The position numbers and the translations under genes are program-made. A stretch of DNA of 64,000 nucleotides from Agapanthus africanus (Eukaryota; Streptophyta; Magnoliopsida; Asparagales; Amaryllidaceae): assembly GCA_030015575.1 (NCBI GenBank), contig JASDDO010000001.1, positions 326,463,595 to 326,527,594 of the forward strand, written 5' to 3'. Below the pieces are notes generated by a model. That model saw only the letters and a list, made by a program, of their open reading frames with translations, searched no databases and was not told the origin of the DNA. Of this stretch, positions 42,879 through 53,742 are shown piece after piece (positions within the stretch are counted from its first letter, which is position 1; every line of letters begins with the position of its first letter).

Positions 42879-45492
42879 TGTAACGTTTTAGAAATCGTTT
42901 TGCGAATTTTTCCGTTTTAGAGCAAAATAGTCGGTATTTTCCGTTTTTACCCGATTTCGATCAAACGTCCGTAGAAACTTGTCGGCATCTATTTTAGCTA
43001 AAATAAATCTAATGAGCGAACTTTCGGAGGTTTTGATTCAGATAGAATTTTTCCCAAATAAAATATTATTTTAGCCGGTAAAATATGCACGTAAATCGGA
43101 AAAAAATTTCTAAATGAGAATCATTAGAAATCATCACTACAATTATTTTAGAACCTTCTTTCTAAATATCTAGAATTTTTTTAGAGCAAAGGATTTAATA
43201 TTAAAAAGAAAAGAAAATGAAAATGAAAGGTGGAAAAATAGCATTTATTGATGCATTTAATGATTTTTGCTAGAAAGTTCACTCCCTTTTTGACAAAACC
43301 CCCCCTCCATCACCTTGGCCGAGCCCTCTTCCCCCAAATCTGCCCCATTTCATTCCTAGCTCATTTCTTAATCATTTTTTTCACTAAATGCTTCAAAATT
43401 CCAAAAATAAATCCAAAAATTTCTGAATAAAATTTAAACCATCAATTCCTTTTGCTAAAGTTTCTTAGATCTTCAACAAAGTGTGTTTTTTTGGTGGCTA
43501 AGTTGATGAAATCTTGTGCTAAAATTTGTTCTTGTTAAGGTATAATTTCTTATCTTAATCCTTAATTATTTGTTTAGATCTTAATCTAGCTATTTAAGTT
43601 AGCTAATTATATGTTTAGTATAGCTTTAAAACTCTTGATTAATTCATTATTCGTATTTTTTAGAAATTCAAGTTAGGGTTAAAGCTTGATTAAGTATTTA
43701 ATGTTAATTAAATTGTTAATTTGTGGTTAGAAAAAGCTTGACCTAGTAGAAAATGCTAATTATTGAATGAATACTTTGTTTAATTATGAAATATTGTTTA
43801 CTAGGTTTTTGTTAAAACTTATTTTGCAAGTGTTAAAAATATAGAAATGGTTTAGATAGCTTAGTTAAGCTATTATAAGGTGTTTGTAATCGCTAGATAC
43901 GTATTAGTTTGAAACTAGTGCGAATTATTGCGATAAGTTATTTACTAGGTTTCGGGGTTTTACCGACGTGGTTTCAATTGGTCGCTGCGAGATTATATCT
44001 ATTGTATTCCTCGCATTTAATTGTGTTGTGTTGCGCGATCGGGACGATCGGAGTCTAGACTTAGTGTTTCTTAGTTTAGCGACCCTAGTTAAGGTTTTTG
44101 ACCGTTGTCGTGCGCGTTAAATGCGCTAAGTGCGCAGTGTAATTTTCAGGGCGTTATCCTTGCGTTTCTTTGTCTTTTTGTCGATTTAGGATATTTAGCT
44201 TATGTGATATGTTTGTGAAATTTTAGGTTCGCAGGCGGGGACTTCGGACTCTACGACAAAGGGAAAACAGGTGGTAGGCTTCACTTCGCCAGGAGCGTTG
44301 GTGAGTAGATTTAACATCTACAGGGGAATCGCTCGCATGGCGTTATTCATCTGGGCTAGAAATGACTTGACTTGTCGCATATTCTATTTCATATTTAGAA
44401 TTTGCGACTACACTTTATTGCTTAGATATTGTTGTGCTTGGACTAGTACCCTTAGAACACTACATATATTATTGACGGTTCATTTTGCACAAGCACTGAT
44501 TGTATGCCACACACACCGTCAATAATTGCCATGTCACGCACAACCCACTTATAGATATGATATTGTTTGGTTAGGGACATTGAGACATTGATTCATATTT
44601 CTTTACGAATATGACATATAGCATACCTGTATACCCACATGCTTACACATATGCCTTGACATACTTACATGCTAGTTACCTGTATACCTATAGTGTATTG
44701 TACCATTAATGATTGGTACATACACACATAATAACATAATTACATGTATACTTTGCATACATACTTCACTTATACCCGGGAGGTATATTACATCATTTCT
44801 GATAGGTAGATATCTATATCTTGATATACCTTTATGTTTACGCATATATCAGTTATAGCTACATGTTTACCTTTACCTGATATTATTTAGAATTGGAGAA
44901 AATAAGAACCGCATGATATTTTATATTAACTTGTTACAGTTAATTAGCGGCTTTTCCTTATATGCTTACATTTCAGTTTTATGTTGCATATATTATATTC
45001 ATGGATTTTCGCATTGAGATATGGATTTTTTATGATGTTTTCTGGATTTGGGGACCGTGGTAGCTCATGAAATTATGCATTATTTGAAAAACCCGGCTTC
45101 CCTTGATATGATATTTCAGCATCCACTATGAAATTTATCGGTTCTGATATATATATACCCCATGCGAGGAGTCGGGGCTGTATGAGGGTACATGGTGGGG
45201 CCCATAGGTATCCCGGGGCAAGACGAATGATGGACCTTGGCAATTGAGCCTGGCAGGGGAACCATACACTCCGGTGACATTACCAATGACTCGGTAGTTA
45301 TCATAGGGATACCGACGGGAGTCATTTGCGTATGGATACGTCGAGAGGCGAAGGTCAGAGCTAGGTACTCGAGCTTTCGGTATAGCGTATGATACGTACC
45401 TATCAGGGTGCCAGTCTTGGTGACTGCACCTGATAGATCACTATTTTGTGTCGATGCTTGACACTTGGTTTTCATGATATTTTACTCCTAAG

Positions 45493-45570
45493 TATATATA
45501 ACAGTGGAATGGGACGCTGTTATATATACATATACATATATATTAGTGGAATGGGACGCTAATATATATG
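45493..45570. repeat. twin hairpins in Chromo-1 5' LTR
   Basis: Two perfect 12-bp stems, each closing the same 12-base loop TGGAATGGGACG. The first is TATATATAACAG/CTGTTATATATA (45493-45528), the second CATATATATTAG/CTAATATATATG (45535-45570). In the 3' LTR they lie at 53244-53279 and 53286-53321. Confidence 0.9.
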
Positions 45571-45629
45571 TATACATATAAATTCATATACTTCATCATA
45601 TTTATTCATGCAAATATACCTAGAATATA

Positions 45630-45815
45630 AGAGATTCACTTGATATTGGATTTAGGACATTTGAGATTACTTGATATTGTACATAAGGATATATGGGATT
45701 CACTTGATTTTGTACATAAAGGATATATGAGATTCAATTGACTTTGTACATTCAGGATATATGAGATTTATTCGATATTGTACATTAAGGATTTGTGAGA
45801 CTTATATGATATGAG
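45630..45815. repeat. degenerate tandem repeat in Chromo-1 5' LTR
   Basis: Five to six units of about 34 bp like GGATATATGAGATTCACTTG followed by ATATTGTACATAAA. The 3' LTR (53382-53535) has one unit fewer. Confidence 0.75.
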
Positions 45816-46908
45816 AGCCAATTTGGGGGCTGATTTGAGGAATTGGGATTTGGATTGTCTTGATGGATTGTGATCCTACCACGATGTCAGTATTCCATGG
45901 AAATGACATGTTTCATTCCATACTCCACATTTATTGTTTATGCACTGCTTCATATATTAGTTGTACCTGATAGAGTACCTTTCATGACTGTTGGATTTAC
46001 ATTCCTTTTATTTATATGCATTACTTCATGTGTTAGTTGTACCTGCTAGAGTACCTTTCTTGACTGTTGCATATAAACATTTTCATATCATTATTGCATG
46101 ATTATTGCATACCGATTGTCATATTATTATTGCTTCATGTATTAGTTGCACCTGCTAGTGTACCTTTCATGATTATTGCATTCATACAACCTTTTATTGC
46201 TATTAATTGCATATGTTAGATTCGCGTTGTATGTGCATACTTGTGATTACCTGCATATGTTATTTACTATTCACGAGTTGGCAACTCACCCCCGTTGTGC
46301 CACAGTTGTTTTGCAGGTTACTCCCTATAGTAGTCGAGGCAGGCTAGTCATTTATTTTATCATCTTTCGCTACGGATACCGCATAAGCTCACATGTGCAG
46401 TTTGATTAGGTGGGTTTTGTGGTTGTTCATTTTTTTTGTTGTATATTCGTTGTATCCTTGTACTCTCCATTTACTATTATCTTGTATGACTTAGAGACTT
46501 GATGTGAGGGCGATATTGTATATTTTGGGGACTTGGATGTCTTTTATGCAGTTTTACTTATATTGTCTTTTATTTCTTCGCTACGGCGTCGTATATCTGT
46601 TGTGGTGGTTGTTTTCCGCCGTTGGGCATGGATTTGCTCCCGTTGGGGATACTTTACTTTATATTTATATTGTACGCATTTTTGGGGTTGATTTTTATAG
46701 AGGAGGTGCTGCCGAAATTTTCCAGAAAGTAAATTGGACTTAAAGAATTTATACTTGTGATTTTCAAAAGTTTAAACAATGTTTCTTATCTTTTCTTGTC
46801 TTTTAATGGTTTAGATTTTTGGGTGTTGGCTTTCTTTTACTGTGTTACGCCTGTAGACGTTGCGTAGTATTAGGGCCGTCACGTGCCAATTTCGGGTCGT
46901 GACAAATT

Positions 46909-46920
46909 TGGTATCAGAGC
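46909..46920 (+). promoter_or_regulatory. primer binding site of Chromo-1
   Basis: TGGTATCAGAGC, initiator-Met type, four bases after the LTR end; usual for chromoviruses. Confidence 0.9.
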
Positions 46921-48060
46921 GCTAGGTTTTACCTTTTAGAGTGTAGGATGACCTTGGTATGATGGAGTAGCTAGCTTAAGCAGAGTAACGTAGTGTGTGT
47001 ATGTCCGCGGCATACTCACGATGCGGTACTCCGCCTAAAATGACCTAAGTCCAAATTGCTTGAAATTCCTTCCTTGATGACATATCCTTGTGATTTGATT
47101 TCCGTGTTCATATCGAATCCTATCTCTATTTATAGCCTTTGCCACCGACGACTATGGGGACTCAGAGTGATGCAGCGTGAGCCGAGGTCAGAGTTGACTC
47201 TGGTGGGTCAAGGACTGACCAGGATGGCATACTCTTTGCACAGGAGTAGACGGATCCGCCTTCGATAAATAGTATCGCTAGGCCTGTGGCAGAGATGCAG
47301 GACTTGCGCCAGACGATGTGTTCTTTGGTTGAGGCCATTCGATCGCAGTGACAGGAGGTTGTCACCCCTGTTACCCAGTTGTTCCTTACGATCAGCATGC
47401 AGCATTCCGTCACCTACATAGCACCAGTGGATGCAGCCCCAGTTGAAGAGACACGTGTTCCAAAAACTTTGGGAGTTTCGGAACCATGGAGGCCTCGTAC
47501 CGGTGTACCAGCCCAGAGACAAAGGCCTAGTCGTCGAGACAGCTTTCGTGACCGTCGCAGGAGTCGCAGAGGTTTGGGACGAGGAGAGTCGTGTTAGGTA
47601 GATCAGCCGTTAATTGTGTTAACTTCTGTCAGCGATTCTTTTGTTGTGCAACACGTATTTCAGTCGTGTGCCAATCAGTTAGGAGATCCATCCGTCTCTT
47701 AATCCTTCTAGAGATGTTGGATTTGACGTTCTCCTGGGTACGGACTGGTTAGCTACGTGCTAGACGTCTGTGGACTACCGTTAGGAAATAGTCTGGTTTT
47801 GTTTTTCCGGCAAGTCAGTTCTTGTTTTGCGGGTGGACAGTGGTGCCGCCTCTCACGGCTTGAATTCAGCCTTTTCGCTAGTCGGCTTTTGAGGAGAAGA
47901 TGTCAAGGATTCTTGGCATTCATTCGTGATACCGGAGCCACAGTGGGCTTGTTGGACCAGCTTTCCTTCGTTCGAGAGTTTTCCGACGTTGTTCCAGATG
48001 AGCCGGCGATGCTTAGAGAGCTTAAGGATCTACTGCAGAGTTGCTAGATAGGTAGGGCTT
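46921..48060 (+). pseudogene. Chromo-1 gag tail and protease remnants
   Basis: Heavily mutated. Around 47400-47597 an open stretch ends in an Arg-rich tail (RQRPSRRDSFRDRRRSRRG) that may be the end of Gag. Near 47720-47770 text resembling the end of the aspartic protease region (GFDVLLGTDWL) can be read with frame changes. At about 47940-48045 GLLDQLSFVREFSDVVPDEP matches the conserved V(V/I)REFPDVFP linker before RT. Stops and shifts are frequent. A full capsid domain and zinc knuckle are not visible, and the space for them is too small, so much of gag seems deleted. Confidence 0.65.
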
Positions 48061-49190
48061 GTGTGTCTTAGTGTTTCGCATTGGGGAGCTCCTATTTCTG
48101 TTCGTCAAGGAGAAAGACGGCAGTTTGAGGTTTTGTATTGATTGATCGTCAATTGAACCGGCTTACGGTGCGGATAGGTATCCTTTATCTCGCATTGAGG
48201 ATTTCTTCGATCAGCTTCCGAGTGCGAGACATTTTCTATCTTTGTTTGGGATCAGGTCATCATTGTTGCGGGTTCATAGTGATGACATTCCGAAGACTGC
48301 CTTGTGCGTGCTATGGGCTTTGTGTGTTTTGGTGGTGTCATTGGACTCACCAATACCCTAGCAGCATTCGTAGAGGTGATGAACCAGATTTCTTCTGGCC
48401 GTTCCTCGACCGGTTATTATTTTGTTATTGATGACATTCTATTCTATTCAATGTGTCGTGAGGGACAGGAGTAGCACTTGAGGATTTGTTTTGCAGACAT
48501 TGGGAAGGCCCCGACTGTTTGCTAGATTCTCAGAGTGTTCCTTCAGGCTTGTTTGTGTTGACTCCTAGGTCTTGTGGTTACGGGAGACGGTTTTCGTATG
48601 GTTCCGAGGAAGATCGAGGCCGTACAGCTTACGCCCAGACTTGTGTGCAGGACGGAGGTCCGCGGATTTTGGACTTAGCAGGTTTTTACCGCCATTTCGT
48701 GCAGGATTGCTAGTGTAGTGCTGCACCGTTGACTGGACTGACCGGAAAGGAGGTTCCTTTTCTTTGGACTGAGGCATGTGTGCGGAGTTTTCAGCAGTTG
48801 GAGACTCGGTTAACAACTGCATCAGTTCTTTCTTTGCTTTCAGGTACGGGAGACTTTGTTGTTTAACTGTAATGTTTCGCGAGTGGGGCTCGATTGTGTA
48901 CTGCGGTGACACTATAGAGTTATCGCTTTTGCTTCCCTAGATCTGGAGGAAGTACGAGCAGGATATCCCACTCATGATCTGGAGATGGCCGCGGTGGTCG
49001 TGCATTGGATATTTAGAGACACTACTTGTTCGAGAGTCGTGTCAGATTTTCACGGACCACCAGAGCTTAATATACATCTTCCTGCAGCGGGTATTGATTG
49101 TTGAGACAGTCTTCTGCAGATTTACAGTTCTTGTGCGATCGTTGAGTACAGCTTAAGTTCGCTTCTACTGAGGGGACGGCTTGCTCATGT
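48061..49190 (+). pseudogene. pol: Chromo-1 RT and RNase H remnants
   Basis: Readable only piecewise, with changes of frame. LRFCID (48123) is the start of RT block 2. It is followed by YPLSRIEDFFDQLPSARHF, DIPKTALCV, GLTNTLAAFVEVMN and the catalytic-box remnant FVIDDILFYS near 48420. The connection has ILDLAGFYRHFVQDC and APLTGLTGKEVPFLWTEAC (48665-48780). RNase H keeps HDLEMAAVV (48970) and, in another frame, SCQIFTDHQSLIYIF (49038-49085). Many stops exclude function. Confidence 0.8.
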
Positions 49191-50615
49191 CCGCGCCCGA
49201 CTACTTTTTCTTAATCGCTTCCACGAGGCACTGCCGCCGATCCTTGTTCGTCAAAGATTCTTGAGCATACTTAGCTGGGTAATGATTCGGAGTCCTTGAT
49301 TTGTGACAAGGGTGTGCTAAGTTTAGGGACGCGTTTGTGTACCTGATACTATTGGGTAGAGACGTGAAATCCTAGAGCAGGCACATCTGTCAACTCTCTG
49401 TACTCATTCAAGTTCCACTAGCATTTGACGTGACTTGTGAGATAGTTACGTGTGGGCAGGGATGTAAAGAGAAGTTTCAGGTTTCGTTTCAAGGTGTCTG
49501 TCTTGTTGTGTGCAAAGGTTGAGCATCTGAGACCAGCTGGAGAGTTGCAACCTTTAACCGTTCTGGAGTGGGAATGGGAGCAGGTCTCCATGAATATTCG
49601 TTGTGGCGTCTACCCAGGTTTAGTCTGGGTGTGACTCTATTCGGATGCTAGTTGTCCGGTTATACTCAGGTTGCTCAGTTGTCCTTGGTTAAGTTTGTGC
49701 GTTGCACGGAGTTCCTTCATGGGTCGTATCCAAATAGGGCACCCTATTCGCTTGCCATCTTGGGCAGGAACTTCAGGAAGCCTTGGGTACTGGTTGGGCT
49801 ATAGCTCCATTTTTCCATCCGCAGGATCATTGTTTTGTGAGAGCGGGCTATACGGACTCTGGAGGATATGCTTGTGCGTTCGTATTAATTGTTGTCGGTA
49901 GTTGGGATCGTCACTTTCCATTGTTAGGATTCTCCTTCGATAGCTGTTATCAGGAGGCACTCCAATTGGCAACCTTTAAGTTTTGTTTGTTAGGTGGTGT
50001 CGATCTCCAGTCTGTTTTTCTGACTCTGCGAGATTATGATTTTTGGACCCCAGCTAGTCTAGAGACATCGGAAATAATCCAGTTGGTTCAGGTCAGGATG
50101 ATGACAGCCTAGTGCAGACAGAGTTCTTATGCCGACCGTTGTGGTCGCAGACTTGAGTTCGCAGTGGGAGCTCATGTATTCCTACGGATTTTTCCGATGA
50201 ATGACGTATTGAGTTTTGGGAAGCTTATCCCAGAATTGTAGGTCCTTTTATGATCCTTAAAGCGAGTTAGTTCCGTTGCCTATAATTGGCACTTCTGCCC
50301 AGATTATTGGGTGTTCACCCCGTATTCCTTGTGTCGATCCTTTGCAATTACCTTCATGACCTTTCTCACATGATTCAGCATCAGACCATTTGGCTTTGAC
50401 GTAATCGTTTCGTTCATCGGCAGCCAATTGTGTTAATGACTCGGCAGGTAGAGAAAATTCGGTCAAGTGTCTTGCCATCTGTGAAGGGTTTTCTTGGACG
50501 TAGCCGTATAGTGAGGTGATCACTTGGAAGGCTGCGAGCGAGATTTGGGAGTTTTGTAATCTTCTCTTTGATGGTACGCTTAGTGAAAATTTTAAATTCG
50601 GGGACGAATTTTTAT
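49191..50615 (+). pseudogene. pol: Chromo-1 integrase and chromodomain remnants
   Basis: AKVEHLRPAGELQPLTVLEWEWEQVSM (49510-49590, in two adjacent segments) is the conserved integrase stretch following the zinc finger. SWDRHFPLLGFSFDSCYQEALQLATF (49880-49975) and GGVDLQSVF follow in order. After 50110, SYADRCGRRLEFAVGAHVFLRIFPM is the conserved RRRELEFAVGD region. Near 50390-50550 the pieces RQVEKIRSS, VKGFLGRS and VRxxTWKA, in two frames, resemble a group of chromodomain residues (KVLW.NH...EATWE). The chromodomain assignment is by eye and moderately sure. Confidence 0.72.
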
Positions 50616-50627
50616 AAGGGGGGAGAT
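50616..50627 (+). promoter_or_regulatory. polypurine tract of Chromo-1
   Basis: AAGGGGGGAGAT immediately before the 3' LTR start TGTAACG, after GGGGACGAATTTTTAT. Confidence 0.9.
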
Positions 50628-53600
50628 TGTAACGTTTTAGAAAAAAAATTTCGAATTTTTCCGTTTTAGGACAAAATAGTCGGTATTTTCCATTTTAACC
50701 CGAATTCTATCAAACGTCCGTAGAAACTTGTCGGCACCTATTTTAGCTAAAATAAAGCTAGTGCACGAACTTTGGGAGGTTTTGGTTCAGATAGAATTTT
50801 TCAAAAATAAAATATTATTTTAGCCGGTAAAATATGCACGTAAATCGGGAAATTTCTTCTAAATGAGAATCATTAGAAATAATCACTACAATTATTTTAG
50901 AACCTTCTTTTTAAATATCTAGATTTTTTTTAGTGCAAAGGATTTAATTTTAAAAAGAAAAGAAAAAGAAAATGAAAGGCGGCAAAATAGCATTTATTGA
51001 TGCATTTAATGATTTTTGCTAGAAACTTCACTCCCTTTTTTCACAAAACCCCCCCTCCATCACCTTGGCAGAGCCCTCTTCCCCCAAATCTGCTCCATTT
51101 CATTCCTAGCTCATTTCTTCATCATTTTGTTCACTAAATGTTTCAAAATTCCAAAAAGAAATCCAAAAATTCCTAAATAAAAATTAAACCATCAATTCCT
51201 TTTGCTAAACTTGCTTGGATCTTCAACAAAGTGTGTTTTTTTGGTGGCTAAGTTGATGAAATCTTGTGCTAAATTTTGTTCTTGTTAAGGTATAATTTCT
51301 TACCTTAATCCTTAATTATTTATTTAGACCTTAATTTAGCTATTTAAGTTAGCTAATTATATGTTTAGTATAGCTTTAAAACTCTTGATTAATTCATTAT
51401 TCATATTTTTAAGAAATTCAAGTTAGGGTTAAAGCTTGATTAAGTATTTAATGTTAATTAAATTGTTAATTTGTGGTTAGAAAAAGCTTGACCTAGTAGA
51501 AAATGCTAATTATTGTTAATGAATACTTTGTTTAATTATGAAATATTGCTTACTAGGTTTTTGCTAAAACTTATTTTGCAAGTGTTAAAAATATAGAAAT
51601 GGTTTAGATAGCTTAGTTAAGCTATTATAAGGTGTTTGTAATCGCTAGATATGCGTTAGCTTGAAACTAGTGCAAATTATTGCGAAAAGTTGTTTACTAG
51701 GTTTCGGGGTTTTTCCGACGTGGTTTCAATTGGTTGCTGCGAGATTATATCTATCATATTCCTCGCATTTAATTGTGTTGTGTTGCGGGATCGGGACGAT
51801 CGGAGTCTACACTTAGTGTTTCGTAGTTTAGCGACCCTAGTTAGGGTTTTTGACCATTGTCGTGTGCGTTAGATTCGCTAAGTGCGCAGTGTAATTTTTA
51901 GGGCGTTATTCTTGTGTTTCTTTGTCTTTTCATCGATTTAGGATATTTAGCTTATGTGATATGTTTGTGAAATTTTGATTCGCAGGCGGGGACTTCGGAC
52001 CCTACGACAATGGGAAAAAAGGTGATAGACTTCACTTAGCCAGGAGCGTTGCTGAGTAGATTTAACATCTACAGGAGAGTCGCCCGCATGGCGTTATGCG
52101 TCTGGGCTAGAAATTACTTGACTTGTCGCATATTCTATTTCATATTTAGAATTTGCGACTACACTTTATTGCTTAGATATTGTTGTGCTTGGACTAGTAC
52201 CCTTAGGACACTACACATATTATTGACGGTTCATTTTGCACGAGCACTGATTGTATGCCACACGCACCGTTAATAATTGCCATGCCACGCACAACCAACT
52301 TATGGATATGATATTACTTGGTTTGGGACATTCAGACATTGATTCATATTTTTTTACGCATATGACTTATAGCATACCTGTATACCCACATGCTTACACA
52401 TATGTCTTGACATACTTGCATGCTAGTTACCTGTATACCTATAGGGTATTGAACCATTAGTGATAGGTACATACACACAAAATAACATGGCTACATTTAT
52501 ACTTTGCATACATACTTCACTTATATCCGGGGGGTATATTACATCATTTCTGATAGGTAGATATCTATATCTCTATATACCTTTATATTTACGCATATAT
52601 CAGTTGTAGCTATATGTTTATATTTACTTGATGTTATTTAGAATTGGAGAAAATAGGAACCGTATGATATTTTATATTAACTTGCTGCAGTTAATTAGCG
52701 GCTTTTCCTTATATTCTTACATTTCAGTTTTATGTTGCATATATTATATTCATGGATTTTCGCATTGAGATATGGATTTTTCATGATGTTTTATGGATTT
52801 GGGGACCGTGGCTGTTCATGAAATTATGCATTATTTGAAAAACCCGGCTTCCCTTGATATGATATTTCAGCATCCACCATGAGATTTATCGGTTCTGATA
52901 TATATATACCCCATGCGAGGAGTCGGGGCCGTATGAGTGTACATGGTGGGGCCCGGAGGTACCCCGGGGCAAGACGATTGATGGACCTTGCCGATTGAGC
53001 CTGGCAGGGGAACCATACACTCCGGTGACATTACCAATAACTCGGCAGTTATCATGGGGATACCGACGGGAGTCATGTGCGTATGGATACGTCGAGAGGT
53101 GATGGTCAGAGCTAGGCACTCGAGCTTTCGGTATAGCGTATGATACGTACGTATCAGGGTGCCAGTCTTCGTGACAGCACCTGATAGATCACTATTTTGT
53201 GTCGATGCTTGACACTTGGTTTTCGTGATATTTTACTCCTATGTATATATAACAGTTGAATGGGATGCTGTTATATATGCAAATACATATATATTAGTGG
53301 AATGGGATGCTAATATATATGTATACATATAAATTCATATACTTCATCATATTTATTCATGCAAATATTCCTAGAATATAAGAGATTCACTTGATATTGG
53401 ATTTAGGACATTTGAGATTACTTGATATTGTACATAAAGGATATATGAGATTCGCTTGACTTTGTACATTCAGGATATATGAGATTTATTCGATATTGTA
53501 CATTAAGGATTTGTTACACTTATATGATATGAGAGCCAATTTGGGGGCTGATTTGAGAAATTGGGATTTGGATTGTCTTGATGGATTGTGATCCTACCAC

Positions 53601-53742
53601 AATGTCAGGATTCCGTGGAAATGACATGTTTCATTCCATACTCCACATTTATTGTTTATGCACTTCTTCATATATTAGTTGTACCTGATAGAGTACCTTT
53701 CATGACTGTTGCATTTACATACCTTTATTTATATGTTAGTTG
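50628..53742 (+). repeat. 3' LTR of Chromo-1, first 3.1 kb
   Basis: Matches 42879 to about 46039. About 10 differences over the 340 bp from 51181, so about 97% identity by eye. Interrupted by Copia-5 in the sequence TTAGTTG; the last 865 bp or so should resume after Copia-5, off the window. Confidence 0.9.
53244..53321. repeat. twin hairpins in Chromo-1 3' LTR
   Basis: Stems as in the 5' LTR except one terminal base in the first hairpin. Loops read TTGAATGGGATG and TGGAATGGGATG, both with GACG changed to GATG. Confidence 0.9.

Larger units (their letters stand above)
42879..46904 (+). repeat. 5' LTR of Chromo-1 (4026 bp)
   Basis: TGTAACGTTTTAGAAA to CGGGTCGTGACA. It contains AT-rich runs, twin hairpins (45493-45570), five or six copies of a degenerate repeat of about 34 bp (45630-45815), and about three copies of a larger unit around TTAGTTGTACCTGCTAGAGTACC (45950-46190). 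Confidence 0.9.
42879..53742 (+). mobile_element. Chromo-1, decayed chromovirus with about 4 kb LTRs
   Basis: Plus-strand Ty3/gypsy element with a 4026-bp 5' LTR (42879-46904), PBS, 3.7-kb internal region and PPT. Its 3' LTR (from 50628) is interrupted at 53742 by Copia-5 and continues off the window. Internal remnants run in gypsy order (Gag tail, protease, RT, RNase H, integrase) and end in what looks like a chromodomain. The iMet PBS, the GGGGACGAATTTTTATAAGGGGGGAGATTG end and the long LTRs fit the Del/Tekay branch of chromoviruses (family knowledge; branch assignment tentative). Confidence 0.88.

Noticed and set aside
42504-42920. 138-codon frame overlapping the Gypsy-3 gag fragment
   Set aside because: It runs across the Chromo-1 LTR boundary and has no known motif, while the other frame has the SVFDRL repeats.
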